This document shows positions 47,860-62,147 of a DNA stretch of 64,000 bases, piece after piece. Numbering within the stretch: the first letter of the stretch is position 1; each line of letters begins with the position of its first letter. Source of the DNA: Trichoplax sp. H2 (Eukaryota; Placozoa; Uniplacotomia; Trichoplacea). Under the pieces are notes generated by a model. It saw only the letters and a list, made by a program, of their open reading frames with translations, searched no databases and had not been told where the DNA came from. The DNA lies in contig NOWV01000006.1 of the NCBI GenBank assembly GCA_003344405.1, positions 186,001 to 250,000 on the forward strand, read 5' to 3'. The position numbers were made by a program, and so were the translations under genes.

Positions 47860-50800
47860 AGTGATCAATGTCAAAATTAGAATCTAGATTAGTTATAAAT
47901 CGAATTGTAAGCCTTTTCCATACTCTTAAAGTCAAAATTAGTCTGAGATGCAGTATAATCTCTTGAATATTAAATTTATAACAAAAAGAACCGTTGCAAA
48001 AGTACATCCAATATTGTAGAGTTGTAATATAACGATATTATTATCGCTATCGAATTCTTGCAATTCAGTCATACTGAGTATTCGATTTTGAATAGCGTAT
48101 AAAATATTATTTTCGGATGTGACAGTCTTTGCTTTCGATTTGATTGAACTGGACAATACTGAACTAGAATAATCCTGCAAATGAGTTGATAATAAAATAA
48201 TCTACTAGTTATTTAAAATTGAATGCGAAATTTTAAGGTCATAGTGATCATTTTATGAAACTATAGTACGATATAATTACGAACGATAACAATTTATCAA
48301 AGCACTTTGACAAATACTGTTCTATTATAATCAGTTTAATATGATGCTCAGTTCATCACCACTTTTTCATTACATAATTCATTTTAATCATAAATCAACG
48401 TTAGCGATGGCTAGATACCAGAAACTATGTTGAAAAAATTAGTTGAAGCAGACTATTAGCAATAATCTCCTATTTCTGCTTGGGCCTTAAATTTAATCAT
48501 AATTAATGATAAGAAAGAGTATTCTAGTGCTTCTATGACTACCCGACTATGGCTAAGAAATAAGTCCTTTATTCAACTCTTCTTAACTTTCTTTTAAGAC
48601 GTATCGATTTAAAGAATTATTATGCTATAGGCTAATGATAAAGTTTCATAATCACTTTACTAGCCGTAACAGAACCTGTATAGACTAATAGTCTTGGCTA
48701 CTTAGTAGAACTAGTAAGCCTGCTATAATAATAGCAGATTAAAATCTAATTGAGAATTAAAGAGTTTCTGATCTCATCATCTACAAATACAATAATGATA
48801 AGATAATGGACAATATATGTCCTGATGATGAGAATTAGAAGAGCTAGTTACTGCCTAATCCCGTTTGAGGTTTTAAGCTACAAGTTATATTAGTTATTAC
48901 AATGAATAGGTATAACAAATTAATGGACTTTAACCCTATTTAAGATTTATAAAAATATTATTATTGATAACGTCTAAGCGGAAATGCGATCGGGTATGTT
49001 CGCTTAATGATGGTGTTACTGTATATATACCTTCATAGTCATTTTTTATACAGAGGTACATTATCATTGAATGCAATTAATGATTTTTGTTAATTAAAAC
49101 GAGTTCCAAAGGTCACTGATATTACGCTCTAAAAATTCTATCGAATGTAAACTAATTAAATTTCTGTCTTATAATAAAATTACAATCGCGAACAATTACG
49201 AAAATAATAAATTCTAAATTCAATACTATAAGGCTATTTTCGTGTTCACTTCCTTAGTAAATTCATTTTCATTTCTTATTTGAGCAAACACTATTACAGT
49301 ATGTCACCATAACAACGCTATAATACTTTCAATTTTGCAATAGATATTTTTATGAAGGGATAATTGTTAGAAAGATTAAATCTCTTTAGCAAGAAAAATA
49401 TTAAATATCATCGTAGCCGACGGTTAGGTTTGAATAAAATTGATAATAGAACAGTTTAATCTAGTACAAAATATTTGTATGGGTTTGTTTCTAGTGACTG
49501 CTGGAACACCATTTAAAATTGGAGATTAGTAAGAAATTACAGCATAAATTTCTCAGAGAAATTAGCATCGTTTGACAAGATTACTTTTAGCGAATGAGGC
49601 TGACGTATTTACTCCAAATACCAGCACCCACTTTAAGCTTAAGTAATTTAAAGTTTCTTTATATTTGCCGCCTAGTGAAATATTGGCAAAATAGATCAAC
49701 TTAAAAATAACGTACTATAGACAATAATATTTTAATGATAAAAAGAATTTAGTTGCAAAATTTTTAAATTTAATATAAATCAAGCAAGATTAATTACAAA
49801 CATAATTTAGGATAGCATGAATAAAAAGTAAAGGTAAATATGATCACTTTACGTTGCAATATAGTAAGTAGGATTAAATCTGCGTTATTGCTTTATCATT
49901 ATCGTTTAAATTAGTAGAAGTCCATTAATAATTTTTATTATCTTATATTTTATAAATTATCATATATATTGAATTTGAAATACTGATGAAATATTAATTG
50001 TAATGTAAAAACGAAAATAGGGGGTCTTAGGTACTCGTCTATCAGCACTGTGTTATGTTAGCGACGGTGCGCTATTTCTATCGTATAGAAGAGGCTTATA
50101 GGCTTATAATATTAAATAATAGCTGTATTGAGCTGTTTGCATGCCTAGTATCGTTAGAACTACAATTTCAGTCTTGATATACTGTATATGGAAAAATATA
50201 TAGAAAAAGTTAGAATAAAATATAGATCCGCTCTCACTATCTACATAGCAAAAAATATAATTTTGTCGTGTTCTTTTTAATATCATTATCAAGATCTACA
50301 ACATATTTTATATGAAAAATCCCATTTTCTGAAAAGGTAAGCTCGAGGAAAATTATATGATTTAGGTATTTTTGACGTACGAATGCGGAATATTAGTTTC
50401 AATTGTAGTTCTATCATTGCTAGGCGTTTTTCTCTTACTCTGTTATACAAATTGATACATGAGTAGTTCCTTATGTAGGCTTGCTTTTATATTTTACCCG
50501 TGAGTAGCTTAATCTAGAACAGCAAGTAATGCTAATAGAATTTAAGACTATAATATTATTACTACTTGGTAATTGTATTAGTTCTGATTAATTATTAGCA
50601 CTGGATTAACAGAGGTACTAAGACTCGTTATTAGCGAATGTCTAGGGTCATAGTCCACTCGCTAAATTAGTCAAGCATATCAAGAGGGCTAATTGAATAA
50701 ATCTTATCTTAAATACTACTTTTTTCGTTAATGCTACGAAGAGATTTATAGTAAGACCCCCTATTGCGATATATAAATAATTTTAAATTCATATGATTTA

Positions 50801-53334
50801 TCTAATTTAGAAATTGAAATGATATGAATGTATGCAGTAAAATGCAAAGTCAGAATTTTAAATTAAGTGTAAAATCTTAATATCAGATGTGGTCATATCT
50901 TATCCCATTTTAATATGTAATTGTCTGTTAATATGGGAAGAGTCTAACTGCTAATAATACTAATCACTGCGTAGTTTCATCTATATCGTGATTAATACAT
51001 CCAAAGTATTGAAAAGGCACATAATAACTAAAATTCAGTCTTATTAATCAATCAAGGTCTGCTTAATACTCGCCAAATGCAATTGGATAGCAGTTTGTAG
51101 GATCGATACAGAGTCTAAGTAATGTAAAGATAAATAATTAACTCAATCAAAATCCTGCCATGATTAACAAAGAAGTTGATAAGAGTTGCCAAGACTGCCA
51201 CTCTAACATAAACAGGAAGGTTATCAAGAAGTTCTCGTCGTTTATAATGATCTAGAGGTGCACCATCAATTGATTTAGATTGAAACTTTATTATAGAATT
51301 CAGCTGAAATGACTCGCCATTGCGTAATTAAATTGCCTCATTTCTATTGTATTTCTATTGTACTTTTAATATGAATACATAGAGGTCCTATTATCGAAAA
51401 TATCTTTCCTGCTTATTATACAGTTATCGAGGTAAAAATTGACGAGAAGTCAAAATACAACTGCCTACTTAACTAACGTTAAACTGATTAATATACTAAG
51501 GAAATATATGACATAGCTCTAATTCTTTCAGCTTGATCAAGAAGTGGTTTTGTAATTGGTAAATAATGAAGATAAAATAAAAAATTAAATAATTTTTTTA
51601 AGAATTAGATTAATTAAGTTCTTATTATCTCGTATTAATCAAAATCTACGTATAGAATCTGTAAGGAAAAATCGAAGTATATGCATGATGTGGTGGAGTT
51701 GTAATGCTACACCTTAAATATTAAGGGACAGTTTCATTGTAAATATGAGCATTAATGTAACGTCATATATGGAAAGATCACGCACTGATTAAAGGCAGGT
51801 GTCTAAGAATTACTTAGAATATAAAGAGAATAAATTTAGTCTAATGATTAGAATTAAAATGGTCTAATAACATTTGCAAATCCAATAATTTTAATTGATT
51901 GCTTTTCCAGTAGCCATAGATTACCGAGCATTATCGTAATATTATAATTGAACCTATCTTAGCCTATTATTATAACAATCAATCTTATAACATATTTAAT
52001 TGAAGTGTAGGGAATGTGTAATAAACTGTGTATTTCGATAACTACAACTGGGAGCTCATATATTTACTTTTAAATAATGTTGACTACACCTTAATTCTCT
52101 ATATCATTTATCAACTGATGCAATTCAATGTATACCATTTTAATAATGGTTATAAGAGTCAATTCAATACGATTCATTCTTTGTGCTTAAATAGAATAAG
52201 CTTCAAAATAACGCAAACACTTATTTATGATGAAGTTCTGAACTAATTTCGTAGCTTAGTCCTTCTTTTTATCTACAAGTATTGCAGTTAGTTGCTACTC
52301 ACTACGAAAGAATTTATTACCTTTAATCTTTCCGATGAATTTCATTTTAATATTAGTTGCGTAATACATTTCAATACGTAAATGATAACGAGTAACACTA
52401 TAACTATATATAGTAGCTACGCTACTTATATGCAACAATATAAATTTTCAATTTTATTGCAATTAGTGGAAAGGTTTCTGCAAGTGCAGTAATTGTAAAT
52501 TATATTACTGTATAATCTTTATCGATCGATACTTCATTTTTTGTAGTATTTTAATGATAATCAGCCATTACATAAGGGGTAATACTATGATTACGGCAGT
52601 AGTTGGTATTATATAGCTTTTACTATACTACATTTTTAAGACAACGATTAGTTATGATGGCTATTAGAATTATACAGAAGAAAGAGTAACGTAAGATCTA
52701 AATACAATGAACAATGAATATGGAAACAGGAGAAAAAAAAATCATGGTGATTAAATGAAAATTGCTATTTGAAATAGCATGGATATCTTTCAAAATATGC
52801 TGTAATTCTAATTAATAAGTAAATAAAATAAGTTTTGCGATACGACTGCATACGAATTTGGTTTTTATGAAGTGATAATAAAATGACATTCTATTGAATA
52901 ATGATTTTATCTGTTTAAAAAGAATTGCTGACTGAGAGATAAAACAACTAAATAAGAATTTCAACTTTGGAAGTGAAAAGCTTATTTAGTAAATAACGTA
53001 GAATCTGTATTAGCATTAACAATTTATGGCAAGCAAGTCTTGAATTCCTGAAAGAAATTACCAACATCGGAAGTACTGACTACAACTATTACAATCAATA
53101 ATACTGTGATTTATCTATTCTTAAGGCCATGTGTTATTAGGAAATGGTTCATGTTTCATGAATATGCGGACATATCATGACGGACGAGAATCATTATCGT
53201 CTAAAGCATAAGAGCTTTCAGCTCAATATCTTGGAAGATAAAAATCTAGCAAATATGCGTTAATAGCACGTTTCAGCTGTAACTTTAGGATATATTTTAC
53301 TTCGAATTCTGAACTTACAAATACGCTTTTTTGC

Positions 53335-53494
53335 ATCCTGTATCTCAATTTCCTTTTGATCCTATCATTTTTTAAATTCCCATTGCTATAAAGGACTATT
53401 CCTATTAAAATTATTCCTATTTTATAAATAGCACACATTGAAAGGTAACGTTTAGAAGTAACGAAAAGGTTTAAAGGCTAAATAAATACAACTG
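53335..53494. repeat. Left copy of a gap-flanking duplication
   Basis: These 160 bases up to the gap edge (ATCCTGTATCTCAATTTCC to AAATACAACTG) recur at 54125-54284 with one visible substitution (CATTGCTATA versus CATTCCTATA). Confidence 0.9.
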
Positions 53495-53514
53495 NNNNNN
53501 NNNNNNNNNNNNNN
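53495..53514. other. Assembly gap (20 N)
   Basis: Twenty N. The left flank is duplicated 610 bp to the right, so this is again probably a join between haplotype contigs. Confidence 0.95.
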
Positions 53515-54124
53515 AAGATAACGCAATATACGATCAATAAGTCAATTCCTTGAACCACGTATCAAGGAACGATATCTGCACTATCACGAACACTTTTGCT
53601 CTTCTAGCAGACTACACAAAGACTTAAACACCTCGTATTTTACGTTAAACACTAAGTTGGAGAATTCTTTCTTTATTTCACGATATACTGCATTTATATA
53701 CTATTCCTCAATAGTTCATGAGTCATAGTTAATACAATTAACATTAGAATCATTTACTGAATTAGATATTAATTTTAGCTACTGCTCCCTTAATGCAGAC
53801 AACAGTATTTACGAACATAGACATGTAATGACTAATACAGAATAGTCAGATTACGATATGTCCTATCACGGAACATTTCCATGATAATTTACAGTCTACC
53901 ATAAGTAAATTACAATCACAATGATTCGAACTGTAAGCAGATGATTTGCATTCCCTATTATAACTATTAATTTCAGTATGTGTATAAGTGTCACTGTCAT
54001 AAAAAGTCAGTACTATATTAAAATACAGCATATCCAAATTAGAAGTTAACTAAATAAGGATAGTCTAAGAGAATTATCCTAACATAGTTATTTCTACTGT
54101 AATACAGTATTTAACACCGTAACA

Positions 54125-54284
54125 ATCCTGTATCTCAATTTCCTTTTGATCCTATCATTTTTTAAATTCCCATTCCTATAAAGGACTATTCCTATTAAAA
54201 TTATTCCTATTTTATAAATAGCACACATTGAAAGGTAACGTTTAGAAGTAACGAAAAGGTTTAAAGGCTAAATAAATACAACTG
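54125..54284. repeat. Right copy of the gap-flanking duplication
   Basis: Matches 53335-53494 and continues into unique sequence. The 610 bp between gap and copy (53515-54124) has no counterpart left of 53335. Confidence 0.9.
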
Positions 54285-57200
54285 TGATACAGCCATAAAG
54301 AATACCATCTCAATCTTCTCTGATATCGACCATGCAATTCGTCGTATTTAGTTCGGATTAGATCATATTTTGTTATACTGATATAATTTAATTCTTGTTT
54401 TAAAGTATTTTAAATATCATTTGTATAGTTATTCCTAATATTAATACGTATCTCTATTTTAATAGTTAAAGAACAAACTGACTTGACTTACTGGCGATTG
54501 TATTATTATTAAATAATCCCTGTAAAAATGGATTTGATTATTATTTGCTCCTTCTCTTACGATAACACTAGTTCTGATTACAATATTTATGGAGCTATAT
54601 GCATCCACTAAACTATTTGCTGCCCTGATCAATGCTCAAAAACGTGATTTTAGTAATCATTTATGAAGATGTACATGCTATTACTGGAGTTACAATGATT
54701 TTGTTGTTAGATCGGATCTTCTATTTTAATTTAATACGGAAATGGAGCGAAATTGTACTAATGTTCCATATTTGGCTCTTTAGAAAGTCGCCTATTAACA
54801 AAGCATTCATCATATAAAAGATGGAGTAATACTCAAATAATGACGCAATGTTCAGTTCGTATGGAACTAAGTAATAATCTTGCTTAGCAGGATTTAATTA
54901 ATAAGGATGCTATGACCCAGTTTTAATTTTTCGGCTGTCGCTATATAGGCCATTCGTCATTTATTAGTGATTCAATTCTTTCGGCTCATACTCTTAACGA
55001 TATTTATATATTACTTACAGTAATAAATCTATTTAAACACATGATTCTGATCATTTTGCTGACTAATGTTAATATTAATGCATTTTACAGTTGACATCGA
55101 TTCATTTTCAGCTACAGAACAGTCGGCTGTGGTGGCAATATTTAAAATTGTTAGATATATACTACAAATGTATTGATAATTGCAATCGTATGATATTGGT
55201 AAATTATTGACAGCTATAGTACTGAATTGATGTAATAGAAACTAATCTTAAGAGAATGCGTGTTAAAAAAATAGCTTCTTTTACAGTTACGATTTAGATA
55301 GCATGACCACAATCAATTCAACTTAGGAATCACCTAACCGCTATTTTAGTATAAGATACGCCACATATATCATTTCGTAAGCTAAATCTAATTTAAGCTG
55401 TGAATTAATAATTTGACTAAAAATCTTATCCAAGGTTCTACATTTACACCCAATGATTTATTTTTGCAAGATCTGATAAAGTTATCAATAAAGTTGTATA
55501 GTAATTAAAAATAGAGCTGTCATAAATATATAATTGGTTCGTTTAACAAAGCAAGCGTTATCAAGTCGAAATATGGAAGATCAGGTATAGAATTAAGGGG
55601 AGACAATCATTTAATTTAGATTAAAATAATTAGTTATGTTCATATCTAAAAGATAAATAATGGAACTAATTTCCAATGACTAGATTAAAATGACTATTAA
55701 CGATATTAAAAGCAACTAATCAAATTTGTTCAATTCGTCTCGCATATTTCATCATCTACCGACTAGATCTATTACTTGACTCAAGAACAACATTTAAGCA
55801 ATACAATACCTAAAAATCATTGAAAGTGCAACTATTTATCTATTGAAATCAACTCATGATATATATTCCTATTTTCCTAGAATATGGCAATAGCTGTCTC
55901 CTTTAAAACAAAATAATAGCATTCGTATTCATCCGCAAAGGCTTCTAAGTAATCGATTATATATCGTAGAATAATTCCAGGAACTACATTTTTCAAGGAA
56001 ATATGTCTAATCGGATGACATTTGCTGCCGTCATTGATATTCTATTAATTTTTAATAGATTATGGTAAATGAAATAGACTGTGATGATTGCATCTGATAC
56101 CTTTGCTAATATATAGTATTATACTTTCGATTAATGCGATTAATTTGCCATAAAATGTGATTTTCTTTCGAGTAAAAATATTCCCTTCACAAGTCAAAAC
56201 ATTCATATTTACAGCATCTAAGAGATAAACGCATATGCCCTATGGTTTATTGTCTTATGCATGATCTTAAACCTTGCATTCGTGTGCTATGTATATGTAC
56301 AACACGGTGAAATATGAAATTACCTCGATTTGAAAATCAAAACAAAATTCTTAGTAAATCGAGCTATCTGAAGTATAAGTTAGGACATAGTACAATCATC
56401 TTGAGAGACTAAGTAAGGCTATTTTGTATACTTCAGTAAATCAAGAATAACGGTACTTCAAAGTTTACTAGGGTAATAGGTTGTAAAGAAAGGTTAGGAT
56501 TAATACTGAATTTTTTGATTGCATACATCTCCTTAATTGTACAATAGATCAAATAATTGGACAAAGAGAATCATATATTTAATTGAAATTCTCCAAGTGC
56601 TAGGAGCTTCTACATTATTAATTAGTAATCTAATTGTTCATTATCATATGTTATTCATAAATTATTAGTAGTTACGCAAATATTTCAAGGTATGGTCTAG
56701 TTTATCATTTTCTGATCTGATATTACAATGATATTTTTATGCTGTGACTGACTGACCTCGAATTTCTTTCTGAAAATAAGTTAGGCTGCATTCTATCTAC
56801 AGCATATTTTTAAGGCTTAATTTCGCAAGAACAAAACTCGTAGCTTACTTATAATTGAGATGTAAATTTTGCTTTTTCAGAATTTTTACGGAATTGTTTC
56901 TAAAATTCATGATTTTATCATCATGTAAAGCCATGTTTTGCATTGACCAGAAAGCGTAAATTTAAAGCATTTAATAAGGGTTTTTATGAGGCGAAAAGGA
57001 TTTACAAGTGACTAACTAGTAACTACTATAGCACATATTGAATATGCAGCATATATCCAGCTGTGTCCAAATCTGCTAAAAATCCACGATGGGGATATGA
57101 GATTTCTTTTATGAAGATAGAAAATGAGAAAGATAATAGTGCTCTGATTGACTGATTGTCCCATTAGAATCATAACATTGATATTGATAGCATTTTAGCT

Positions 57201-60200
57201 CCCAAAATACTCATCTATATATGGTACATACTTTAATGATTTAGCCATTTTACATGGATTTACGATATAAATTTATCGAGATAATCACAGTATCACATAG
57301 TAAACTTATAGGTATGGCATAAATAGAATCTTAGCATAGAACAGTATTTCAAGCACGGCTGATTTTAGTGGTACAGATTTTTCATTAGCTACTTTAGATT
57401 TGAACACAATTTAGTAGTAAGCTCTAGCATAGAATAATTCATAGTTTGTAGAAAGTTATATATATCAAGAGTTGTTTAGACATCAGCTAAGGTGGGATGT
57501 CAATATTTAAAATATAGAATATCACAGCATAAATAATATTTCATTATGACGTTTTAACCATTTGAAGCATTAGACCCTTATTTTCTTTCGTAAAGTAGCA
57601 TCTAGGTATATATTTTAATATGGTAGCCTGTTAATTTACATGATATGATTGCTAAAGCTCGTGCATAGATATCTCTTGGTACTAAAAATCTCTAAATATA
57701 ATGTATAGTTTGTGTTTACGCTATCATATATTATTTACGATCTAATAACAAAAAACTGACAGTCTTATGTACTTCCTTTACGAAATATAGGTTGCTAGTC
57801 AAAAGTTAAGTAGGGTTTGTAACATTTTTTTCTTTCATTTCTATTACATTTATACAATTTAAATTGCTCTCTGTTTGTATTTATTCTGAAGTCGCCTAAT
57901 TGAACGGTAACTCATTAGCATGTCACACTTACTAGGCATTTTTATGTTGTCACGGATACTACATCTATTTATCATTGCAGCAGTCGTTTCTAGTAACTTA
58001 TCACACTATTTATGACATATATTGACAAAGAGTTCTATATGATATTCTAGAGTTTTAGTTTCTATTGAACAAAATGAATTCAATCCATAATTCAATGAAT
58101 TTAAACAATTCCTTATGTATTATTTGATCTCAGTATTGACTCACTACTTTTGAAAAGATTTCGATTAAGAAACAAAACTTTATAGTGCAGGAATATCCAA
58201 GAAGTCTACAAAGACCATGTGATATGCAGACTATTTCCTCATATTTATTAATTGGATCAGTACTGTGCTTATCCATTTTAGTAAATGTCACGTTTATGTA
58301 AAATCTCAAACTGACTATTTATGTTAATAAATTAAATTGCAGAAGGGGTTTAGAAAACATTGTTCGATAGTTGATTTATCATTACTAATCAATCAATCTA
58401 CTGTTAATTGTTTTTGACTTGGGACATCATTCAAATATAACATCAACGAAACATTATATCTACGCAAAATAAGTCGATAGAAGAGAAAGAAATAATATGG
58501 ATAATGTTGCATTAAAGTCAGTGTTTAATTTGAAAATTATATGCACTTATTGTCAAGAATTTAACTGAAATAGATTGTTTTTACTTACGCTTGGCATAAT
58601 AATGGATTAGTTCCCAGAATAGCTTAAAAATGTTGAAATTAATTAATAAGGACCTCATCATAACCTAACAAACACCTCAAGTTTGACATTGCTTTATAGG
58701 GGCAATGCCGGTAGTTGGCAGCAGTGAATGTTAAATACTGTACATGTCTCAACTTAGTTCCACAGAATCGATATATCGTATTAAGCTGCCAGAACTGTTA
58801 TATTATTAACTTTATTATATTGTAATATTACAAAAGGCACTTCTAATCTAACATACATGTTTTGCGAAATAGTATGATACAAAAGGTGCAAATAATACAA
58901 CGATAATATTGTCAAGAACAAAAATATCTAGTGGCAGTTATTAAGATCAGTTCGATTTCTTTTTTCATCTATACAATAAATAATCAATTAAATAAACGTC
59001 AATTTTCGATCACTTTTGACAGGTTATATTCTTTCATGCCAATGACAGCAGGCTGAATTGTTAAGAAAATCTTTCTTGTATTCTTATTATGATGTTGGTT
59101 CATATGTTACCTTAAAGTTTAGTTGTAATAATTTAATAATAGCCCAGACCAGAGTACAATTTTAACTGTTGAATTTAGAAGACAAATTACTTTATTATTG
59201 TTATTTATGCAAACACCGAAATTAATAATTAATTGCGCGATACTGTATACCGTAGATAATAGCAATTATTAATCAGCGTCTTTGCTGTCAAATTATTCCT
59301 TCTATTATATTGATCAAAATGAAATGATATTTGAAGTAAAAATTGAAAAGCAAGGCTGATGATAATCTTAAGTAAATTGAATAGCTTCACGGTAGAGTTT
59401 GTAGAATTCAGTTTCTCTGCCAATTGGCAAAATTACCATACATCTTACTCAATTTGGATCCACGTGTACCATTCTTCATTATCTATTGACTCTAGACTTA
59501 TGTAGATCCTAGATAGAATTATGACATGATCATGGAAATATTCCCTTAAGGTAGGTAAATCCAATATTTTAATTTATTACAGCTTCTTTTTTAAGAATTA
59601 AAATGCTTCTTAATATTTAATAAATACATAATTGTTTAAAATATCGTGAGGAAATGAAACTCTATCAGCTATTAGATCTATAATAGAAAGCGGGCCTTAA
59701 AAATTTTTTTCGTTATTCCTTCAATCTATTGATTCATTATTCTGTGAAATCAATTTATTCTCATAATTAATTAAAATAAAAATTACTTATTTTAAATTTT
59801 ACAGGGTTCATGCGTCGCCTATTATTTATTCTTAATTTTTTCTTTTATACAAAAAAATTGCATTTAATTAAAAAATAAAATATTTTTCTTTTCTTTGAAT
59901 GCATTAATTTAATCATTGATTAATTATAATATCATATTAAATGTTCTTTGTAAACGAGAATATAGACAAAACACCAAAATAGTAATTACTTTAGTTGGAT
60001 GATAAATAAAATTATACTCTGTCTATATAATTTAGAATAATATTTTATGTTCAAGCGTTTCTATTATTAGACCTCAGTTTATCATTGATGATTCCTACAA
60101 TATGGAAATGGTGATAATTTGATAATAGAGTTGGATTTTATATAGTCGAAGATATTTCTAATGTCATTTTTAATTCTACGCTATGATCTCGACGTTGTTT

Positions 60201-60644
60201 ATCATGACGAAATCAGCTTAGCCTTTATGATACCTACAAATTGTGATGGTTTAATTTTAAGATATCAATATTATCTAATTAATTGACTATTAATCAAATA
60301 AATTATCGGTAACGACGTCTTGACTAGTTACTTTCATCTCCCCAGTGGGATATAAGGGGAAATTATTGGACGCTTCATCAAGGCTATGGAATGCAAGTTT
60401 CTGATTAATATTACAGTCTATGTTATCAAGATCTTATACAGGCAATGAATGGCTTTGATAAATTGTTACTGTCATGGAAATAAAATTGACATTTTTAATG
60501 GGTAATAATACACTTCGATATCTACCTATTTAATATATTACGTTTGAGAACATTTATTATGGCGTCTCTATGATGATAAGATATTGACATTATTTTAAAG
60601 AAAAATGATATTAATAATACGTTATAAATAAACTGGAAGATGAC

Positions 60645-60707
60645 ATGGTCATGTCTTATTTTAATATATAGTTACAAAATAGCATTGATATTTCAAGACA
60701 TGACCAT
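60645..60707. repeat. Perfect 13-bp inverted repeat
   Basis: ATGGTCATGTCTT at 60645-60657 and its exact reverse complement AAGACATGACCAT at 60695-60707 are separated by 37 bases. It could form a hairpin or bind a dimeric factor. No function is evident. Confidence 0.8.
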
Positions 60708-61284
60708 ATTAATGAGTATGGTCGATTTTTTTATTTCAGTATTAAATAGATATATTATCAAATGTGGAACAAAAAAATTACGGCTGCTGATGATTTTGTT
60801 TTACTCGTTCAGTTTGTCCTTTTTATCCGAACTGTTGACATTGCCTCAATAGCTATTGATACATAGTTATATTGTCATTGACGGCTATTCGATGATTAAA
60901 CTAAGGTTACAATTGCATTTCCTTGATTTTGACACCTATTGTAAGCTATTCTATGGAGAAAGAGGATATTGTAACATATTTGATGAAGTCGTGACTTAAT
61001 TTTGGTCAAAATATTGAGTAACCGCTACGATCCACTTTTGGAAACTAAAGCTGTCAAATTTAATTGACGTAAAAATCAATCGATTCTTTTTCCCCCCATT
61101 ATTATTATTATTTTTTTAATCTATCAAAACCCGTCGTCTATATCTTGTTCTTGTTGAATGTCTAGAAAATAATAAAAACAGCGAATGAATTTATTCTGAC
61201 TGGATAAAAGTCTAAAAATTTTAAATTTTGATTTTGATGAGCATTATTGTTATAGTAGGAGGGCATTGACGATGTAATCTGATA

Positions 61285-61548
61285 TTAATCAATTTGAAGC
61301 TCCAATTTTGTATCAATTCTTTTTAAATTGTCATGATAACCTGGATGGCATTTATATTTCAATCTCACGATGATCAACAGCAATGATAGAGTAAAGGCTA
61401 CTACAAATAATTTTATATGTAAAATTAACATTATTAAAACAACAATGTCAAAGTTTTCTTCCTCTTGATAATCGTTCCGACTGCAATTCTTACATATTGT
61501 TGATGTTATTGTCATGATGATAATTAAAATCAATTGATACTGTTTCAT
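61285..61548 (-). other. Candidate small membrane protein ORF, 87 codons
   Basis: The ATG-initiated frame has a hydrophobic start resembling a signal peptide (MKQYQLILIIIMTITST), then a short polar segment with two Cys and acidic residues, a long hydrophobic span (DIVVLIMLILHIKLFVVAF onward) and a basic tail (VRLKYK...). This is the layout of a small type I membrane protein. AT-rich random sequence readily gives Ile/Leu/Phe-rich frames, so the case is weak; no homologue is recognised. Confidence 0.2.
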
Positions 61549-61937
61549 TCCATATTCATATTCTATTTTATCACTATTACTATTTATTGATCATGTATTA
61601 TGTAATTGAATATTAGCCTATTCCTTGACGTAAATTTACCGCTGAGGACTATATTAACAGCAAGATAACAACAACATAATTGTCAGATTGTTCGATTAAA
61701 ATTAATTTAATACGAACTTTTATCAGAATTAAAGCTATATTTTTATTTGAAAACAGTCTTAACTATTCCTTTCCAGTGTTTTATAGCTCTCAATCCTATC
61801 CATATCCTATACTTATACAAATATTTTATCGCTAGATCGGTAATTTTTTTATCTCCTTATTATTACTTTGGTATTGCTAGATCTTAATGATGTTGCTTGC
61901 CACTCGTTATCGTCATAATACGATATAAGACAACGTC

Positions 61938-62147
61938 ATGACTGAGGTTGGCGATGATCAAAAGCTAGCTTTGATAAGTGTCCTCATCGAGGAATACTTA
62001 AAATCATCACTTTTTTATCTGACCATTATCATATCATCGGGAATGTTATTAACGTCAACGGATATTACCATGACAGTAGGGTTCTTGTTTATCAACTTAG
62101 AATATTTCGTTGATGCACCTTCTTATGATAAGATGAAAAGATTATGA
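61938..62147 (+). other. Candidate 69-codon ORF, divergent from the 61.3-kb ORF
   Basis: An ATG frame with a polar start (MTEVGDDQKLALISVLIEEY), a hydrophobic middle and a polar end (DAPSYDKMKRL). It faces away from the ORF at 61285-61548 with 390 bp between the start codons. No family is recognised and it may be chance. Confidence 0.15.

Noticed and set aside
53335-54284. Complete short LTR retrotransposon with 160-bp LTRs
   Set aside because: TGTAT...ATACA ends can be drawn inside the repeats, but identity extends past both ends and the left copy stops exactly at the assembly gap; an allelic join explains it better.
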